DNA from: Carbonactinospora thermoautotrophica
GTDB taxonomy: Bacteria; Actinomycetota; Actinomycetes; Streptomycetales; Carbonactinosporaceae
NCBI RefSeq assembly: GCF_001543895.1
Contig: NZ_JYIJ01000018.1
Span: forward strand, 310,001 to 374,000
Reading direction: 5' to 3'
DNA: 64,000 bases
Part shown: positions 35,441-43,204 of the stretch, piece by piece
Layout of the letters: every line of letters starts with the position of its first letter
How positions within the stretch are numbered: position 1 is the first letter of the stretch
The notes under the pieces: generated by a model
What the model was told of the DNA's origin: nothing
Database searches by the model: none
Seen by the model: the letters and a program-made list of their open reading frames with translations, nothing else
Translations under genes and position numbers: made by a program

Positions 35441-35626
35441 ATGAGCGCGCCCACCACGGGCTGCCCGGACGCCGCTGAGGTGTCGACTGCGGTGGAACTG
35501 CTGCGGTCGGCGGCGGTGCGGGCGATCAACACCCACGTCAACGCGGCCGGGTCGTGCGCGGCCTGCGAGTCGGTGTGGCCTTGCGCCCAGGCGCTGCTGG
35601 CCGAACACAACTTGGCGGCGTTATGA
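35441..35626 (+). CDS. Small Cys-containing protein upstream of lasso cluster
   Basis: A 61-residue protein with helix VSTAVELLRSAAVRAINTHV and CAACESVWPCAQALLAEH: CxxC plus a third Cys in a WPC motif. The pattern recurs in small proteins next to actinomycete regulators. GAAAGGATCC precedes the ATG. It overlaps the next gene by 4 bases (ATGA), forming an operon with the resolvase-like and HATPase genes. Confidence 0.6.
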   Translation: MSAPTTGCPDAAEVSTAVELLRSAAVRAINTHVNAAGSCAACESVWPCAQALLAEHNLAAL

Positions 35627-36060
35627 ACGCGCCGACCAGCCTCGCCGAGCTGGCCGTGCCGGCGGTGCCGGCCCCCGAGCCCGCCGCTGGCACGGCCATC
35701 CACCCCGTTGCCCCGGGGAGGGCGAGCCGAGTGCGACCGCTGATCGTCGGCTACCTGCGCGTCAGCACCCACACCACGGCCGAACAGGCAGACCGCATGC
35801 GGCGGGAGATCGCCGAGTTCGCCGACCGCGAGGGGTTCACCTTGCTGGAGATCTTCATGGAGATGGAGACCACGGCCACCTCGGCGTTCGCCGCCCTGGT
35901 GGACGCCCTGCAGCGTACTGAGGCTCGCATGGTGGTAGTGCCGGCGATGCACCACTTGGGCCGCTTACCCGGTGTCCGGCACGCCCTGAAGGAGCTGCTG
36001 GAACGCCAGATCGGCGCCCAGGTGCTGGTCATGCACCCCAATCCGGAGGAGGGGTCGTGA
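35623..36060 (+). CDS. Serine-recombinase-like domain protein, no DNA-binding domain, degenerate active site
   Basis: A 145-residue protein whose residues ~35-145 match the resolvase catalytic domain: IVGYLRVSTHTTAEQADRMR (nucleophile Ser in YxRVS), FTLLEIFMEMETTATSAFAALVDAL, RMVVVPAMHHLGRLPGVRHAL. The usual DRLGR motif that supplies catalytic Asp/Arg is HHLGR here, and there is no C-terminal helix-turn-helix. It is therefore unlikely to recombine DNA and may be a repurposed regulator. ATG 35623 overlaps the previous stop; its own stop overlaps the next gene (GTGA). Confidence 0.65.
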   Translation: MNAPTSLAELAVPAVPAPEPAAGTAIHPVAPGRASRVRPLIVGYLRVSTHTTAEQADRMRREIAEFADREGFTLLEIFMEMETTATSAFAALVDALQRTEARMVVVPAMHHLGRLPGVRHALKELLERQIGAQVLVMHPNPEEGS

Positions 36061-36722
36061 CCGCGGCCACGGTCGAAAGACCCGCGAGGTCCACGCCTCG
36101 CCCGGCTCCCAGCCTCCAGCCCCATCCGCCGCAGCGGGTGAGCGAGCTGCGGTTGGCGGCATTGGTGACCGCTGTGGGCAGCGCCCGCCGGTTCGCCCGG
36201 CACACGCTCCGGTCCTGGCGGCTGGACGGACTGGACGAGTTGGGTGACAGCGTCGATCTGGTGACCTCCGAGCTGGTCACCAACGCGGTCCGCGCCACCG
36301 GCATCACCGAGGAACACCCCCGCTACGTCGACTTGTACGACCAGCCCCCGAGCCTGGTGATCGTCCGGCTGCGCCTGCTCGCGGCCAGCCTGTTCGTCGA
36401 GGTCTGGGACGCCGACCCCACCTCGCCAACGTCGCGGGAGCCGACGCTGCATGAGGAGGGAGGGCGGGGCCTGTTCCTCGTCGCCGCGGTGAGCAAGGCG
36501 TGGAACTTCTACCCGTCGCGGGCCGGGGGAAAGGTCGTCTGGGCCGAGTTAGCCATCCCCGCCCTGGAAACCACTCAGGAACTGCCGCCGCCCGTGCTGC
36601 CGCGGCGCAGCCCAGCCGCACGGCAGGTCCGACCGGTCGAGGTGACGGACGACCTCAGCACGCTACAGCGGGTCCTCCATGGTCTGCGCCGGCTCGACGA
36701 TGGGCGGGCGCGGAGCCGGTGA
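36057..36722 (+). CDS. ATP-binding RsbW-like protein (HATPase_c_2)
   Basis: A 221-residue protein with a GHKL fold: VDLVTSELVTNAVRATG (N-box, Glu/Asn), FVEVWDADPTSP (G1, DxD), and EEGGRGLFLVAAVSKAWNFYP (G2 GRGL). Such stand-alone kinases are anti-sigma or signalling factors in actinomycetes. The tail (~190-221) is Arg-rich. Coupled by GTGA to the resolvase-like gene and 138 bases before the lasso precursor, so a regulatory role for the cluster is plausible but unproven. Confidence 0.75.
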   Translation: MTAATVERPARSTPRPAPSLQPHPPQRVSELRLAALVTAVGSARRFARHTLRSWRLDGLDELGDSVDLVTSELVTNAVRATGITEEHPRYVDLYDQPPSLVIVRLRLLAASLFVEVWDADPTSPTSREPTLHEEGGRGLFLVAAVSKAWNFYPSRAGGKVVWAELAIPALETTQELPPPVLPRRSPAARQVRPVEVTDDLSTLQRVLHGLRRLDDGRARSR

Positions 36723-36860
36723 TGGTCGAACACCTCGCCGGGGCCGCCCACCGTCGCGTTCTGCCATTCCAGCCAGCGCCCACGTTACTTCCCGGCCGCG
36801 CGTCGGATTCAGGCCGGGCCGCCACCGTTGTCGCGCCACAGAAGGGGGTGAACAGCCGCC

Positions 36861-36983
36861 ATGCGGGAGCAGGTCGTGGACTTCTACACGACGCCGCAGG
36901 TGATCGAGCTGGACTCGGTCGCCGTGGTGACGCTCGGCAAGTACGCCGAGGACTCCGCTGACCAGGGCAAGTACTTCGAGTAG
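36861..36983 (+). CDS. Lasso peptide precursor
   Basis: Forty residues, just ahead of a lasso cyclase. The leader has the RRE-recognition motif YTTPQV (YxxPxL type, residues 9-14) and the conserved Thr at -2 (VTL before the core). The predicted core is GKYAEDSADQGKYFE: Gly1 amine to Asp9 side chain would give a nine-residue macrolactam ring and a six-residue tail. Asp6-Ser7 lies inside the ring and is the likely aspartimide site for the co-encoded PIMT homologue; Asp9 is needed for ring closure. Ring and site are predictions. GAAGGGGGTGAAC precedes the ATG. Too short for usual gene finders. Confidence 0.88.
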   Translation: MREQVVDFYTTPQVIELDSVAVVTLGKYAEDSADQGKYFE

Positions 36984-37002
36984 TCCCTGATCCCTGTCGC
37001 CG

Positions 37003-37039
37003 GTGGTGGCCCACCGAACCCTCCGAGGTGGGCCACCAC
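37003..37039 (+). terminator. Hairpin between precursor and cyclase genes (likely attenuator)
   Basis: Perfect 13-base arms (GTGGTGGCCCACC and complement) around 11 bases, in the 77-base gap after the precursor stop. A partial terminator here would give much more precursor mRNA than enzyme mRNA, as proposed for other lasso operons. Confidence 0.65.
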
Positions 37040-37060
37040 TCTCCCCGTTGCGGAAGGAGC

Positions 37061-38887
37061 ATGACCGTGTCGACCCCCGGGTGGATCACTGGTTGCGCCG
37101 GCAGCGACGTCGTCCCGGTCGGGGGCCGGCCGCTCTGGCGCGGACCACGACCGGCCTGGATCGTCGGCGACACCCTGGCGTACCGAGTGGTGCACGACGA
37201 CGCGGGGATGCTGCGGCTGGCCGTGGTCGGGGACTGCTACGCCACCGACGCCCAACTGCGCCAGGGGTTGGGCGCGGTGACTCGCGCCGACTGGCGGGCG
37301 CTCACGGGCTGGCCGGGCTCCTACTGGGTGGTCGCCGACGACGGCCGCCGGACCGTGGTTCTGACCGATGTCGCCGGCACCCGGCCCGTCTACTACACCT
37401 TCCACCACGGGGGTGTGGTCTGGGCCTCGGCCGCGACGCCGCTGGCCGATCTCACCGCCGCCCCGATCGATCACGCCGCGCTGGTGGCGCGGATGGTGTG
37501 CCCGACGGTGTCGGAGGTGACCGGCACCGGCACGGTGTTCGCTGGCGTCCACCGGTTGCCCGGCGGTCACGCCCTACACCTCGGCGCCGGTCGGATCCAG
37601 CCCTACGAACCCGAGACACAGAAGGCGACGTTCGAGCAGGCCGCCGAAGCCCTCCGGGAGGCCTTGGTGGTCGCGGTGGAGCGCCGGGCGGCGTCGGCGG
37701 CTCGGCTGAGCGCGGACTTCTCCGGCGGGCTGGACTCCACCAGCCTGGCGCTGCTGGCCGCCCGCGCCGGATACGAGGTGTTCGCCGTCACCCGAGACGA
37801 CCCCACCAGCGCCAACGACGACGTTCTATACGCCAAGCGCGCCGCCGCGGACGAGCCGCGCATCCGGCACGTGATCGTCGGTGAGGCCGAACACGGGTTG
37901 TTCTTCGACCGGATGGACGCCGCCCCGCACACCGACCAGCCCTACACCGACGCCGCACGCTGGTCGATGCGCCACGCCTACCACCGCCGCGTCCTCGACC
38001 ACGGCAGCGATCTGCACCTGACCGGCTCAGGCGGGGACACCCTCCTGGTCGCCTCACCCTCCTACCTGGCCGACCTCGCCCGGCTCGGCCAGCCCAGGGA
38101 GCTGCTGCGGCACGCGGTCGCCCGTGCCAGGCTGCGACACCAGCCTGTCCACTCCGTGCTGGCCGCCGCGATCACGCTGGCGTACACCTCGTACCCGCAG
38201 GCCCTGCGACGTCTCGCCGCCGACATCACCCAGCCGCCAGCACGGTGGGAGCGCCCGAACGCCTCCCGGCGGTTGCACTGGTGCGGCTCGTCCAGCTTCG
38301 CCGCCTGGCTCACCCCCACCGCCCGCGACCAGCTCGCCCAGCGCGTGCTGGCCACCGCAGCGACGACCGACCTGGGCGGGGTGCCGATCAGCACCCACCG
38401 GGCCTGGTGCGAACTGCGCGAGTTCGGCGCCTACCAGGCCGAGCTCACCGCCCAACTGCGGGCGACCGGGATCAACGCCCACGCGCCGTTCCTGGACAAC
38501 GCGGTAGTGCGCGCGGCCATGTCGATCCCGGTATCCCAGCGACAGTCCACCACCGTGCAGAAACCGCTGCTCGGCGCCGCCTTGCGGGGCCTGGTCCCAG
38601 ACTTCCTGCTGCACCGGCGCACGAAGGGCGCCTACGACGGCAACGCCTACACCGGCATCCGCCGCAACGCGAACCGGCTGCACGCGATCCTCGACGACTC
38701 CTACCTTGTCCAGGCCGGCATCGTCGACCACGCCGCAGTCCGAGCCGATCTGGACCGGCTCATCGCCGGGGCACCCGGCCGCCTCGCAGCCCTGGAGACG
38801 CTGATCACCACCGAGCTCTGGCTCTCCCGGCACACCAGCAGACCACCCGCACGGGTCTGGCGAACGGAGGAACCCGCCCATGCCTGA
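37061..38887 (+). CDS. Lasso cyclase (C protein, asparagine synthetase B-like)
   Basis: A 608-residue protein. The N-terminal ~200 residues are a glutaminase-like domain without the catalytic Cys2 of AsnB (begins MTVSTPGW). The AMP-forming domain has the PP-loop FSGGLDSTS at ~220-228, then LHLTGSGGDTLL and the late KGAYDGNAYTG segment. Lasso cyclases adenylate the ring Asp/Glu side chain and form the isopeptide bond with the N-terminal amine. ATG 37061 follows GGAAGGAG. The gene overlaps B1 by 8 bases. The length is typical of lasso C proteins. Confidence 0.93.
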   Translation: MTVSTPGWITGCAGSDVVPVGGRPLWRGPRPAWIVGDTLAYRVVHDDAGMLRLAVVGDCYATDAQLRQGLGAVTRADWRALTGWPGSYWVVADDGRRTVVLTDVAGTRPVYYTFHHGGVVWASAATPLADLTAAPIDHAALVARMVCPTVSEVTGTGTVFAGVHRLPGGHALHLGAGRIQPYEPETQKATFEQAAEALREALVVAVERRAASAARLSADFSGGLDSTSLALLAARAGYEVFAVTRDDPTSANDDVLYAKRAAADEPRIRHVIVGEAEHGLFFDRMDAAPHTDQPYTDAARWSMRHAYHRRVLDHGSDLHLTGSGGDTLLVASPSYLADLARLGQPRELLRHAVARARLRHQPVHSVLAAAITLAYTSYPQALRRLAADITQPPARWERPNASRRLHWCGSSSFAAWLTPTARDQLAQRVLATAATTDLGGVPISTHRAWCELREFGAYQAELTAQLRATGINAHAPFLDNAVVRAAMSIPVSQRQSTTVQKPLLGAALRGLVPDFLLHRRTKGAYDGNAYTGIRRNANRLHAILDDSYLVQAGIVDHAAVRADLDRLIAGAPGRLAALETLITTELWLSRHTSRPPARVWRTEEPAHA

Positions 38888-39206
38888 TCTCGCACGTCTC
38901 GACCCGGCCTTCCCGCCAGTGCGCCCGAGCCGGCACGTGCGCGCGACCGTCACGGACGACGGCGCCATGCTGCTCGACCTACGCGGCCGAGGACGCTGGT
39001 ACGCCCTCCCCGCCTCCGGTGCCCGGTGGTGGCGACACCTGGCCGCCGGGGCCACCGCGGACCAGGCCGCCGAGGCCGTCGCCGCCCACTACCGCATCGA
39101 CCCCACCCGCGTCCGCGCCGACATCCAGGCGATGGTCGCGGACCTGCTCAGCCGAGGCCTCCTCGAAATCGTCGGACGCAAACGCCGGAGGTGGTGGCCG
39201 TGGTGA
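38880..39206 (+). CDS. Lasso B1 protein (PqqD-like RiPP recognition element)
   Basis: A 108-residue PqqD-fold protein: HVRATVTDDGAMLLDLRGRGRWYALPASGARWWRHL, then the helical half ATADQAAEAVAAHYRIDPTRVRADIQAMVADLLSRGLLEI. It binds the YTTPQV part of the leader and hands the precursor to B2 and C. It overlaps both neighbours (ATG inside the cyclase end; TGA shared with the B2 GTG). The basic Trp-rich tail RKRRRWWPW is unusual. Confidence 0.9.
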   Translation: MPDLARLDPAFPPVRPSRHVRATVTDDGAMLLDLRGRGRWYALPASGARWWRHLAAGATADQAAEAVAAHYRIDPTRVRADIQAMVADLLSRGLLEIVGRKRRRWWPW

Positions 39207-39622
39207 GTATCCGCATGGCCCTCGACGACACCCGGACCCGCCCACCTCTGGCCGACCGCCTCCTCGGCATGGCCGCCTTCCTCACCGCCATCGTGCTGCT
39301 GCGGTGTCTCCCGCTCCGGGCGACCCTCGCCGCAGCCAGAGCCGCCAAGCGCCTGGCCCGCAGACCCGCCACGACCGCCGAGGCCGAACGCGCCCTCACC
39401 GCCCGCACCTGGGCCGCCACATTCTTCCCCGGCCGGGCCGCCTGCCTGGAGATGTCCCTGGCCGCGTTCCTCACCGCCGCCGCCTTCGGCCGGGCGGTGG
39501 ACTGGTGCATCGGCTGCAGGTTCCGCCCATGCGAGTCGCACGCCTGGATCGAAGCCGCCGGTCGGCCGGTCGGTGAGCCTGCCCTGCCCGACCGCCCGTT
39601 CCGCGTTACCGTCCGTATCTGA
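39203..39622 (+). CDS. Lasso B2 leader peptidase (transglutaminase-like)
   Basis: A 139-residue cysteine protease of the lasso B2/transglutaminase-like family. Catalytic Cys in PGRAACLEMSLAAFL (~residue 77) and His in CESHAWIEAAGRPVGE (~112) are in place, with a C-terminal Asp in LPDRPFRV as possible third residue. It removes the leader after the Thr(-2)-Leu(-1) pair. The start is GTG 39203, overlapping the B1 stop (GTGA), so B1 and B2 are separate but coupled proteins. Confidence 0.9.
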   Translation: MSIRMALDDTRTRPPLADRLLGMAAFLTAIVLLRCLPLRATLAAARAAKRLARRPATTAEAERALTARTWAATFFPGRAACLEMSLAAFLTAAAFGRAVDWCIGCRFRPCESHAWIEAAGRPVGEPALPDRPFRVTVRI

Positions 39623-39644
39623 CCGATCTTGGAGAGAGACCTTC

Positions 39645-40730
39645 GTGCCCGAGACCGCCATCACCGACGACGCCGTCGCGCGTGCTGTCGCCGCCGTGCC
39701 GCGCGAGCACTACACCGACCACCCCCACCTGGGCGGCGTCCCGCAGGCCACCGCGCAGTTCGCCATCGAGCGGGACCTGCGCCGCGCGGGTGTGCAACCT
39801 GGGATGCGGGTGCTGGAGATCGGCACCGGCACCGGCTACACCGGCGCCCTGCTCGCCGAACTCGTCGGCAAGGACGGACACGTCGTCTCCGTCGACATCG
39901 ACCCTGCCCTCATCGAGCGGGCCGCCAAACTGCACGCCGAACGCGGCGTGGCGAACCTGACCCTGCTGGCCGGGGACGGGCACCGCGGCGCGCCCGGGCA
40001 CGCGCCGTTCGACGCGATCCTCGGCTGGGCCACCCCCACCCACATCCCCCACGCCTGGATCCAGCAGTCCCGCCCCGGAGCGATCATCTCCACCCCGATC
40101 TACATCGCCCCGGTCGCCCGCACGGTCGGCCACATCCGCGCCCGGGTCACCGGCGACGGCCGGCTCACCGAGCCGAAGCTCGGCGGGGCCGTCTATGTCG
40201 ACATGGGACCGCAGGTCAACACCAGCCTCGGGATCCCGATGTTCTACCTCGACGCCCGCCACGACAGCCCGGACGGCCAGGTCGCGTGGGTCAGCGTCGC
40301 CTGGCGCGGCCACCACCCCGGCCACGACCCCGCCGCCACCCTGCGGATGCTGATGAACCCCGCCCACACCGAACCGGTCCCGCTCGGTGACACCGACGAA
40401 GAACGGGCGGTCGCCTGGCGGGACTTCCGCGCCTACTGCGCCGCCCGCGACAGCATCTACACCCCGTCCAGCCTCACCGCCTACGGCACCGCTGGGGATA
40501 CCTGGATCTCCGGTATCGGCTTCTCCAGCGGTAACCACGCCGCCGTCCTCACCGCCGACGGCCGCTTCATCGCCAACAGTCCCGACTCACCCGCCCTGGC
40601 CAAACTCCGCGACTACTTCCGCGACTGGCAGCAGGCCGGCTGCCCCGGTATCGACGCGCTGCAACCCCACCTCACCCCCACCGACGACGGCTGGCAGGTC
40701 CGCGTCACCCTGGCCCACGCGACCCGATAA
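39645..40730 (+). CDS. PIMT-type O-methyltransferase of lasso cluster (predicted aspartimide-forming)
   Basis: A 361-residue SAM methyltransferase. Residues ~20-210 match protein L-isoaspartyl methyltransferase: PREHYTDHPHLGGVPQATAQ, motif I VLEIGTGTGYTGALLAEL (58-75), VVSVDIDP, LLAGDGHRGAPGHAPFDAIL and THIPHAWIQQSRPGA. Repair PIMTs are only ~210 residues; the extra ~150 C-terminal residues set it apart. In lasso clusters from Thermobifida cellulosilytica and Lihuaxuella thermophila such enzymes esterify a ring Asp, which collapses to an aspartimide (cellulonodin-2, lihuanodin). GTG 39645 follows GGAGAGAG. It is last in the operon; no ABC exporter follows. Confidence 0.9.
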   Translation: MPETAITDDAVARAVAAVPREHYTDHPHLGGVPQATAQFAIERDLRRAGVQPGMRVLEIGTGTGYTGALLAELVGKDGHVVSVDIDPALIERAAKLHAERGVANLTLLAGDGHRGAPGHAPFDAILGWATPTHIPHAWIQQSRPGAIISTPIYIAPVARTVGHIRARVTGDGRLTEPKLGGAVYVDMGPQVNTSLGIPMFYLDARHDSPDGQVAWVSVAWRGHHPGHDPAATLRMLMNPAHTEPVPLGDTDEERAVAWRDFRAYCAARDSIYTPSSLTAYGTAGDTWISGIGFSSGNHAAVLTADGRFIANSPDSPALAKLRDYFRDWQQAGCPGIDALQPHLTPTDDGWQVRVTLAHATR

Positions 40731-40740
40731 CGGGGCGTCC

Positions 40741-41095
40741 ACCACAGTGCACAGGTCGGCTGACCTGCGCGCTCGCCGAGGCCGGGTGATCCCGAAGCCG
40801 AGGGAGGGGGAGAAGTACGCCGAGGCGCGCGAGCACGGGTTCCACGCCCTGCGGCACTACTACGCCTCGTTGCTGCTTGCCGAGGGTGTCGACGTCCGCA
40901 CCCTCGCCGAGTACCTCGGCCACGCCGACCCCGGGTTCACGCTGCGCACGTACACCCATCTCATGCCGTCGAGCGAGGACCGAGCCAGAAAGGCCGTCGA
41001 CCGCGCGCTCGGTGCGGCGGCCGACGGCCTCTCATGTGCCCCGAATGTGCCCTCGGACGCGGAGGATCTTCCGTCCTCGCAGGTCAGCGGGTTAT
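40741..41095 (+). pseudogene. Tyrosine integrase, C-terminal catalytic remnant
   Basis: An in-frame plus-strand segment of ~110 codons is unmistakably the end of a phage/ICE tyrosine recombinase: GRVIPKPREGEKYAEAREHG, HALRHYYASLLLAEGVDVRT (box II HxxR), LAEYLGHADPGFTLRTYTHL (His and catalytic Tyr). The N-terminal arm-binding and core-binding domains and the first catalytic Arg are missing, so it is inactive. The frame runs without a stop into the att repeat and glnA1. Its position immediately beside the glnA1 3' end is where an integrase of a site-specific element is expected. Confidence 0.85.
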
Positions 41096-41112
41096 CGGAT
41101 CAGATGTCGAAG
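41096..41112. repeat. Right 17-bp direct repeat, att site at glnA1 3' end
   Basis: CGGATCAGATGTCGAAG, identical to 32927-32943. On the minus strand it encodes the last residues of GlnA1 (F-D-I-stop), so integration restores the gene end. This is the boundary between core and accessory DNA. Confidence 0.75.
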
Positions 41113-42524
41113 TACAGCTCGAACTCGTGCGGGTGCGGGCGCAGGCGGATCGGGTCGACCTCGTTGGCGCGCTTCCACGAGATCCAGGTCTCGATCAGGT
41201 CGGGCGTGAACACCCCGCCCTCGAGCAGGTACTCGTGGTCCTCCTCCAGGGCGTCCAGCACCGCCTCGAGCGAGGCGGGCACCTGCGGGACGGCGGCGTG
41301 CTCGTCCGGCGGCAGCTCGTACAGGTCCTTGTCGATCGGCTCGGGCGGCTCAATCTTGTTGCGGATGCCGTCCAAGCCCGCCATCAGCATCGCGGCGAAC
41401 GCGAGGTAGGGGTTGCAGGACGGGTCCGGGACGCGGAACTCGATCCGCTTGGCCTTCGGGTTGGAGCCGGTGATCGGGATCCGGACGCAGGCCGAGCGGT
41501 TGCGCTGCGAGTACACCAGGTTGACCGGCGCCTCGAAGCCGGGGACCAGCCGGTGGTAGGAGTTCACCGTCGGGTTGGTGAAGGCGAGCAGCGACGGGGC
41601 GTGCTTGAGCAGGCCGCCGATGTAGTAGCGGGCGGTGTCGGACAGGCCCGCGTAGCCGACCTCGTCGTAGAACAGCGGCTCGCCGTCCTTCCACAGCGAC
41701 TGGTGGCAGTGCATGCCCGAGCCGTTGTCGCCGAAGATCGGCTTCGGCATGAAGGTCGCGGTCTTGCCGTTGCGCCAGGCGACGTTCTTCACGATGTACT
41801 TGAAGAGCATCAGCCGGTCGGCGACCTCGAGCAGGGTGCCGAACTTGAAGTTGATCTCCGCCTGGCCGGCGGTGCCGACCTCGTGGTGGAGCCGCTCGAC
41901 CTCGACACCCGCGGCCTGCAGCTCGTTGGTCATCTCGGCGCGCAGGTCGGCGAAGTGGTCGACCGGCGGGACCGGGAAGTAGCCGCCCTTGTAGCGGACC
42001 TTGTAGCCGCGGTTGCCGCCGTCCTCGATACGGCCGGTGTTCCAGGCGCCGGCGATCGAGTCGATGTAGTAGTACCCGGCGTTCTGCTTGGTCTCGAACC
42101 GCACGTCGTCGAAGACGTAGAACTCGGCCTCGGGCCCGAAGTACGCGGTGTCCGCGATGCCGGTGCCCTTGAGATACGCCTCGGCCTTCTTCGCGACGTT
42201 CCGCGGGTCCCGGCTGTACGCCTCGCCGGTCAGCGGGTCGTGGATGAAGAAGTTGAGGTTGAGGGTCTTGTCCTTGCGGAACGGGTCCAGGACCGCCGTG
42301 GTCGGGTCCGGCAGCAGGGCCATGTCGGACTCGTGGATGGCTTGGAAGCCGCGGATCGACGACCCGTCGAACATCAGCCCGTCCGTGAAGACCTTCGCAT
42401 CGAAGGCCTCGGCCGGAACGGTGAAGTGCTGCATGATGCCCGGCAGGTCACAGAACCGGACGTCGACGTACTTGACGCCCTCGTCCTTGATGAACTTCAG
42501 CACCTCATCGGCGTTGGTGAACAT
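41100..42524 (-). CDS. glnA1: Glutamine synthetase type I-beta
   Basis: Main ammonia-assimilating enzyme (glutamate + NH3 + ATP to glutamine). The 474-residue protein shows the GSI signature set: [62 protein letters not shown], and the adenylylation site [16 protein letters not shown] with the target Tyr, so GlnE (19590-22589) can regulate it. ATG 42524 follows GGAGGATGG. Upstream lies a tandem GlnR box; its 3' end doubles as an att site. The 18-kb separation from glnE suggests the region between is foreign. Confidence 0.97.
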   Translation of the reverse strand: MFTNADEVLKFIKDEGVKYVDVRFCDLPGIMQHFTVPAEAFDAKVFTDGLMFDGSSIRGFQAIHESDMALLPDPTTAVLDPFRKDKTLNLNFFIHDPLTGEAYSRDPRNVAKKAEAYLKGTGIADTAYFGPEAEFYVFDDVRFETKQNAGYYYIDSIAGAWNTGRIEDGGNRGYKVRYKGGYFPVPPVDHFADLRAEMTNELQAAGVEVERLHHEVGTAGQAEINFKFGTLLEVADRLMLFKYIVKNVAWRNGKTATFMPKPIFGDNGSGMHCHQSLWKDGEPLFYDEVGYAGLSDTARYYIGGLLKHAPSLLAFTNPTVNSYHRLVPGFEAPVNLVYSQRNRSACVRIPITGSNPKAKRIEFRVPDPSCNPYLAFAAMLMAGLDGIRNKIEPPEPIDKDLYELPPDEHAAVPQVPASLEAVLDALEEDHEYLLEGGVFTPDLIETWISWKRANEVDPIRLRPHPHEFELYFDI

Positions 42525-42618
42525 CCATCCTCCTCGACCCGGCCCCAGGCACGGGCGTCGTATCGCGGACGACCGTCGGGACGCACCGGCGGTCAGTCTT
42601 GGACGTTAGGGAGTCGCC

Positions 42619-42656
42619 GTTTCCCTGGCATGTCCCATGTGTTTCCGCTGTGTTAC
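42619..42656 (-). promoter_or_regulatory. Tandem GlnR-binding boxes upstream of glnA1
   Basis: On the glnA1 strand the order is GTAAC-n6-GAAAC-n6-GACAT-n6-GAAAC. The first pair matches the actinomycete GlnR consensus gTnAc-n6-GaAAc exactly; the second pair keeps its b-half and a weak a-half. The 22-bp period places both on the same helix face, as in Streptomyces glnA. GlnR would control glnA1 in nitrogen limitation. The site lies 95-132 bases upstream of the start. Confidence 0.8.
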
Positions 42657-42685
42657 ATGACCCGCGTGTGTTACCTGACCCGCGG
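42650..42685. repeat. 18-bp tandem repeat beside the GlnR site
   Basis: Two adjacent units GTGTTACATGACCCGCGT and GTGTTACCTGACCCGCGG (16 of 18 identical). Each contains GTTAC, the complement of the GlnR a-half GTAAC, so the duplication adds a spare half-site upstream of the canonical pair. Confidence 0.65.
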
Positions 42686-42716
42686 GCCCGCGGTGAGGCC
42701 TTGTTAGCGTGGGGGC

Positions 42717-43160
42717 GTGGACCGTCGTGCGCTCGGATCGTGGTTGTCCGGCCCCCAGGTGGACCGGGACGAGACCCCACAGGAGTACCCAGGACAGCGG
42801 CTTGGTATGCCGCGCTCCGGATCGGGTTCGCTGGCCGGCTGGGGCCGCCGGATCGGCGCCCTCGCGGTGGACTGGGCTCTGTCCTGGGCCATCGTAGCCG
42901 GGTTCGGTCTGGGCGGCGGGTTCGCCACGCTCGCTGTCTTCGCCGTGGAGAACGTGCTGTTGGTGGGCACGCTCGGCTTCACGGTCGGCAAGCGGCTGTT
43001 CGGCATCGGGGTGCGCCGGGTGGACGGCGGCCGTCCGTCGTTCCCGGCCGTGCTCATCCGGACCGTGTTGCTGTGCCTGGCGGTGCCCGCGATGATCACC
43101 GACCGGGACGGTCGAGGCCTGCACGACAAGGCCGTGGGCACTGCGGTCATCAGGCTCTGA
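42717..43160 (+). CDS. RDD family membrane protein
   Basis: A 147-residue protein, divergent from glnA1 as in M. tuberculosis (Rv2219A position). A polar N-terminus is followed by GWGRRIGALAVDWALSWAIVA (RxxAxxxD signature), a second helix (FATLAVFAVENVLLVGTLGFTVGKRLFGIGVRR) and a third (AVLIRTVLLCLAVPAMI), ending DRDGRGLHDKAVGTAVIRL. RDD proteins are small integral membrane proteins, some linked to Na+/H+ exchange; the role here is unknown. The start is GTG 42717. Confidence 0.85.
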   Translation: MDRRALGSWLSGPQVDRDETPQEYPGQRLGMPRSGSGSLAGWGRRIGALAVDWALSWAIVAGFGLGGGFATLAVFAVENVLLVGTLGFTVGKRLFGIGVRRVDGGRPSFPAVLIRTVLLCLAVPAMITDRDGRGLHDKAVGTAVIRL

Positions 43161-43204
43161 CCTGCGCGAATCCAGTTTTTCCGACTTGACACTGATCGCA
43201 GGAT

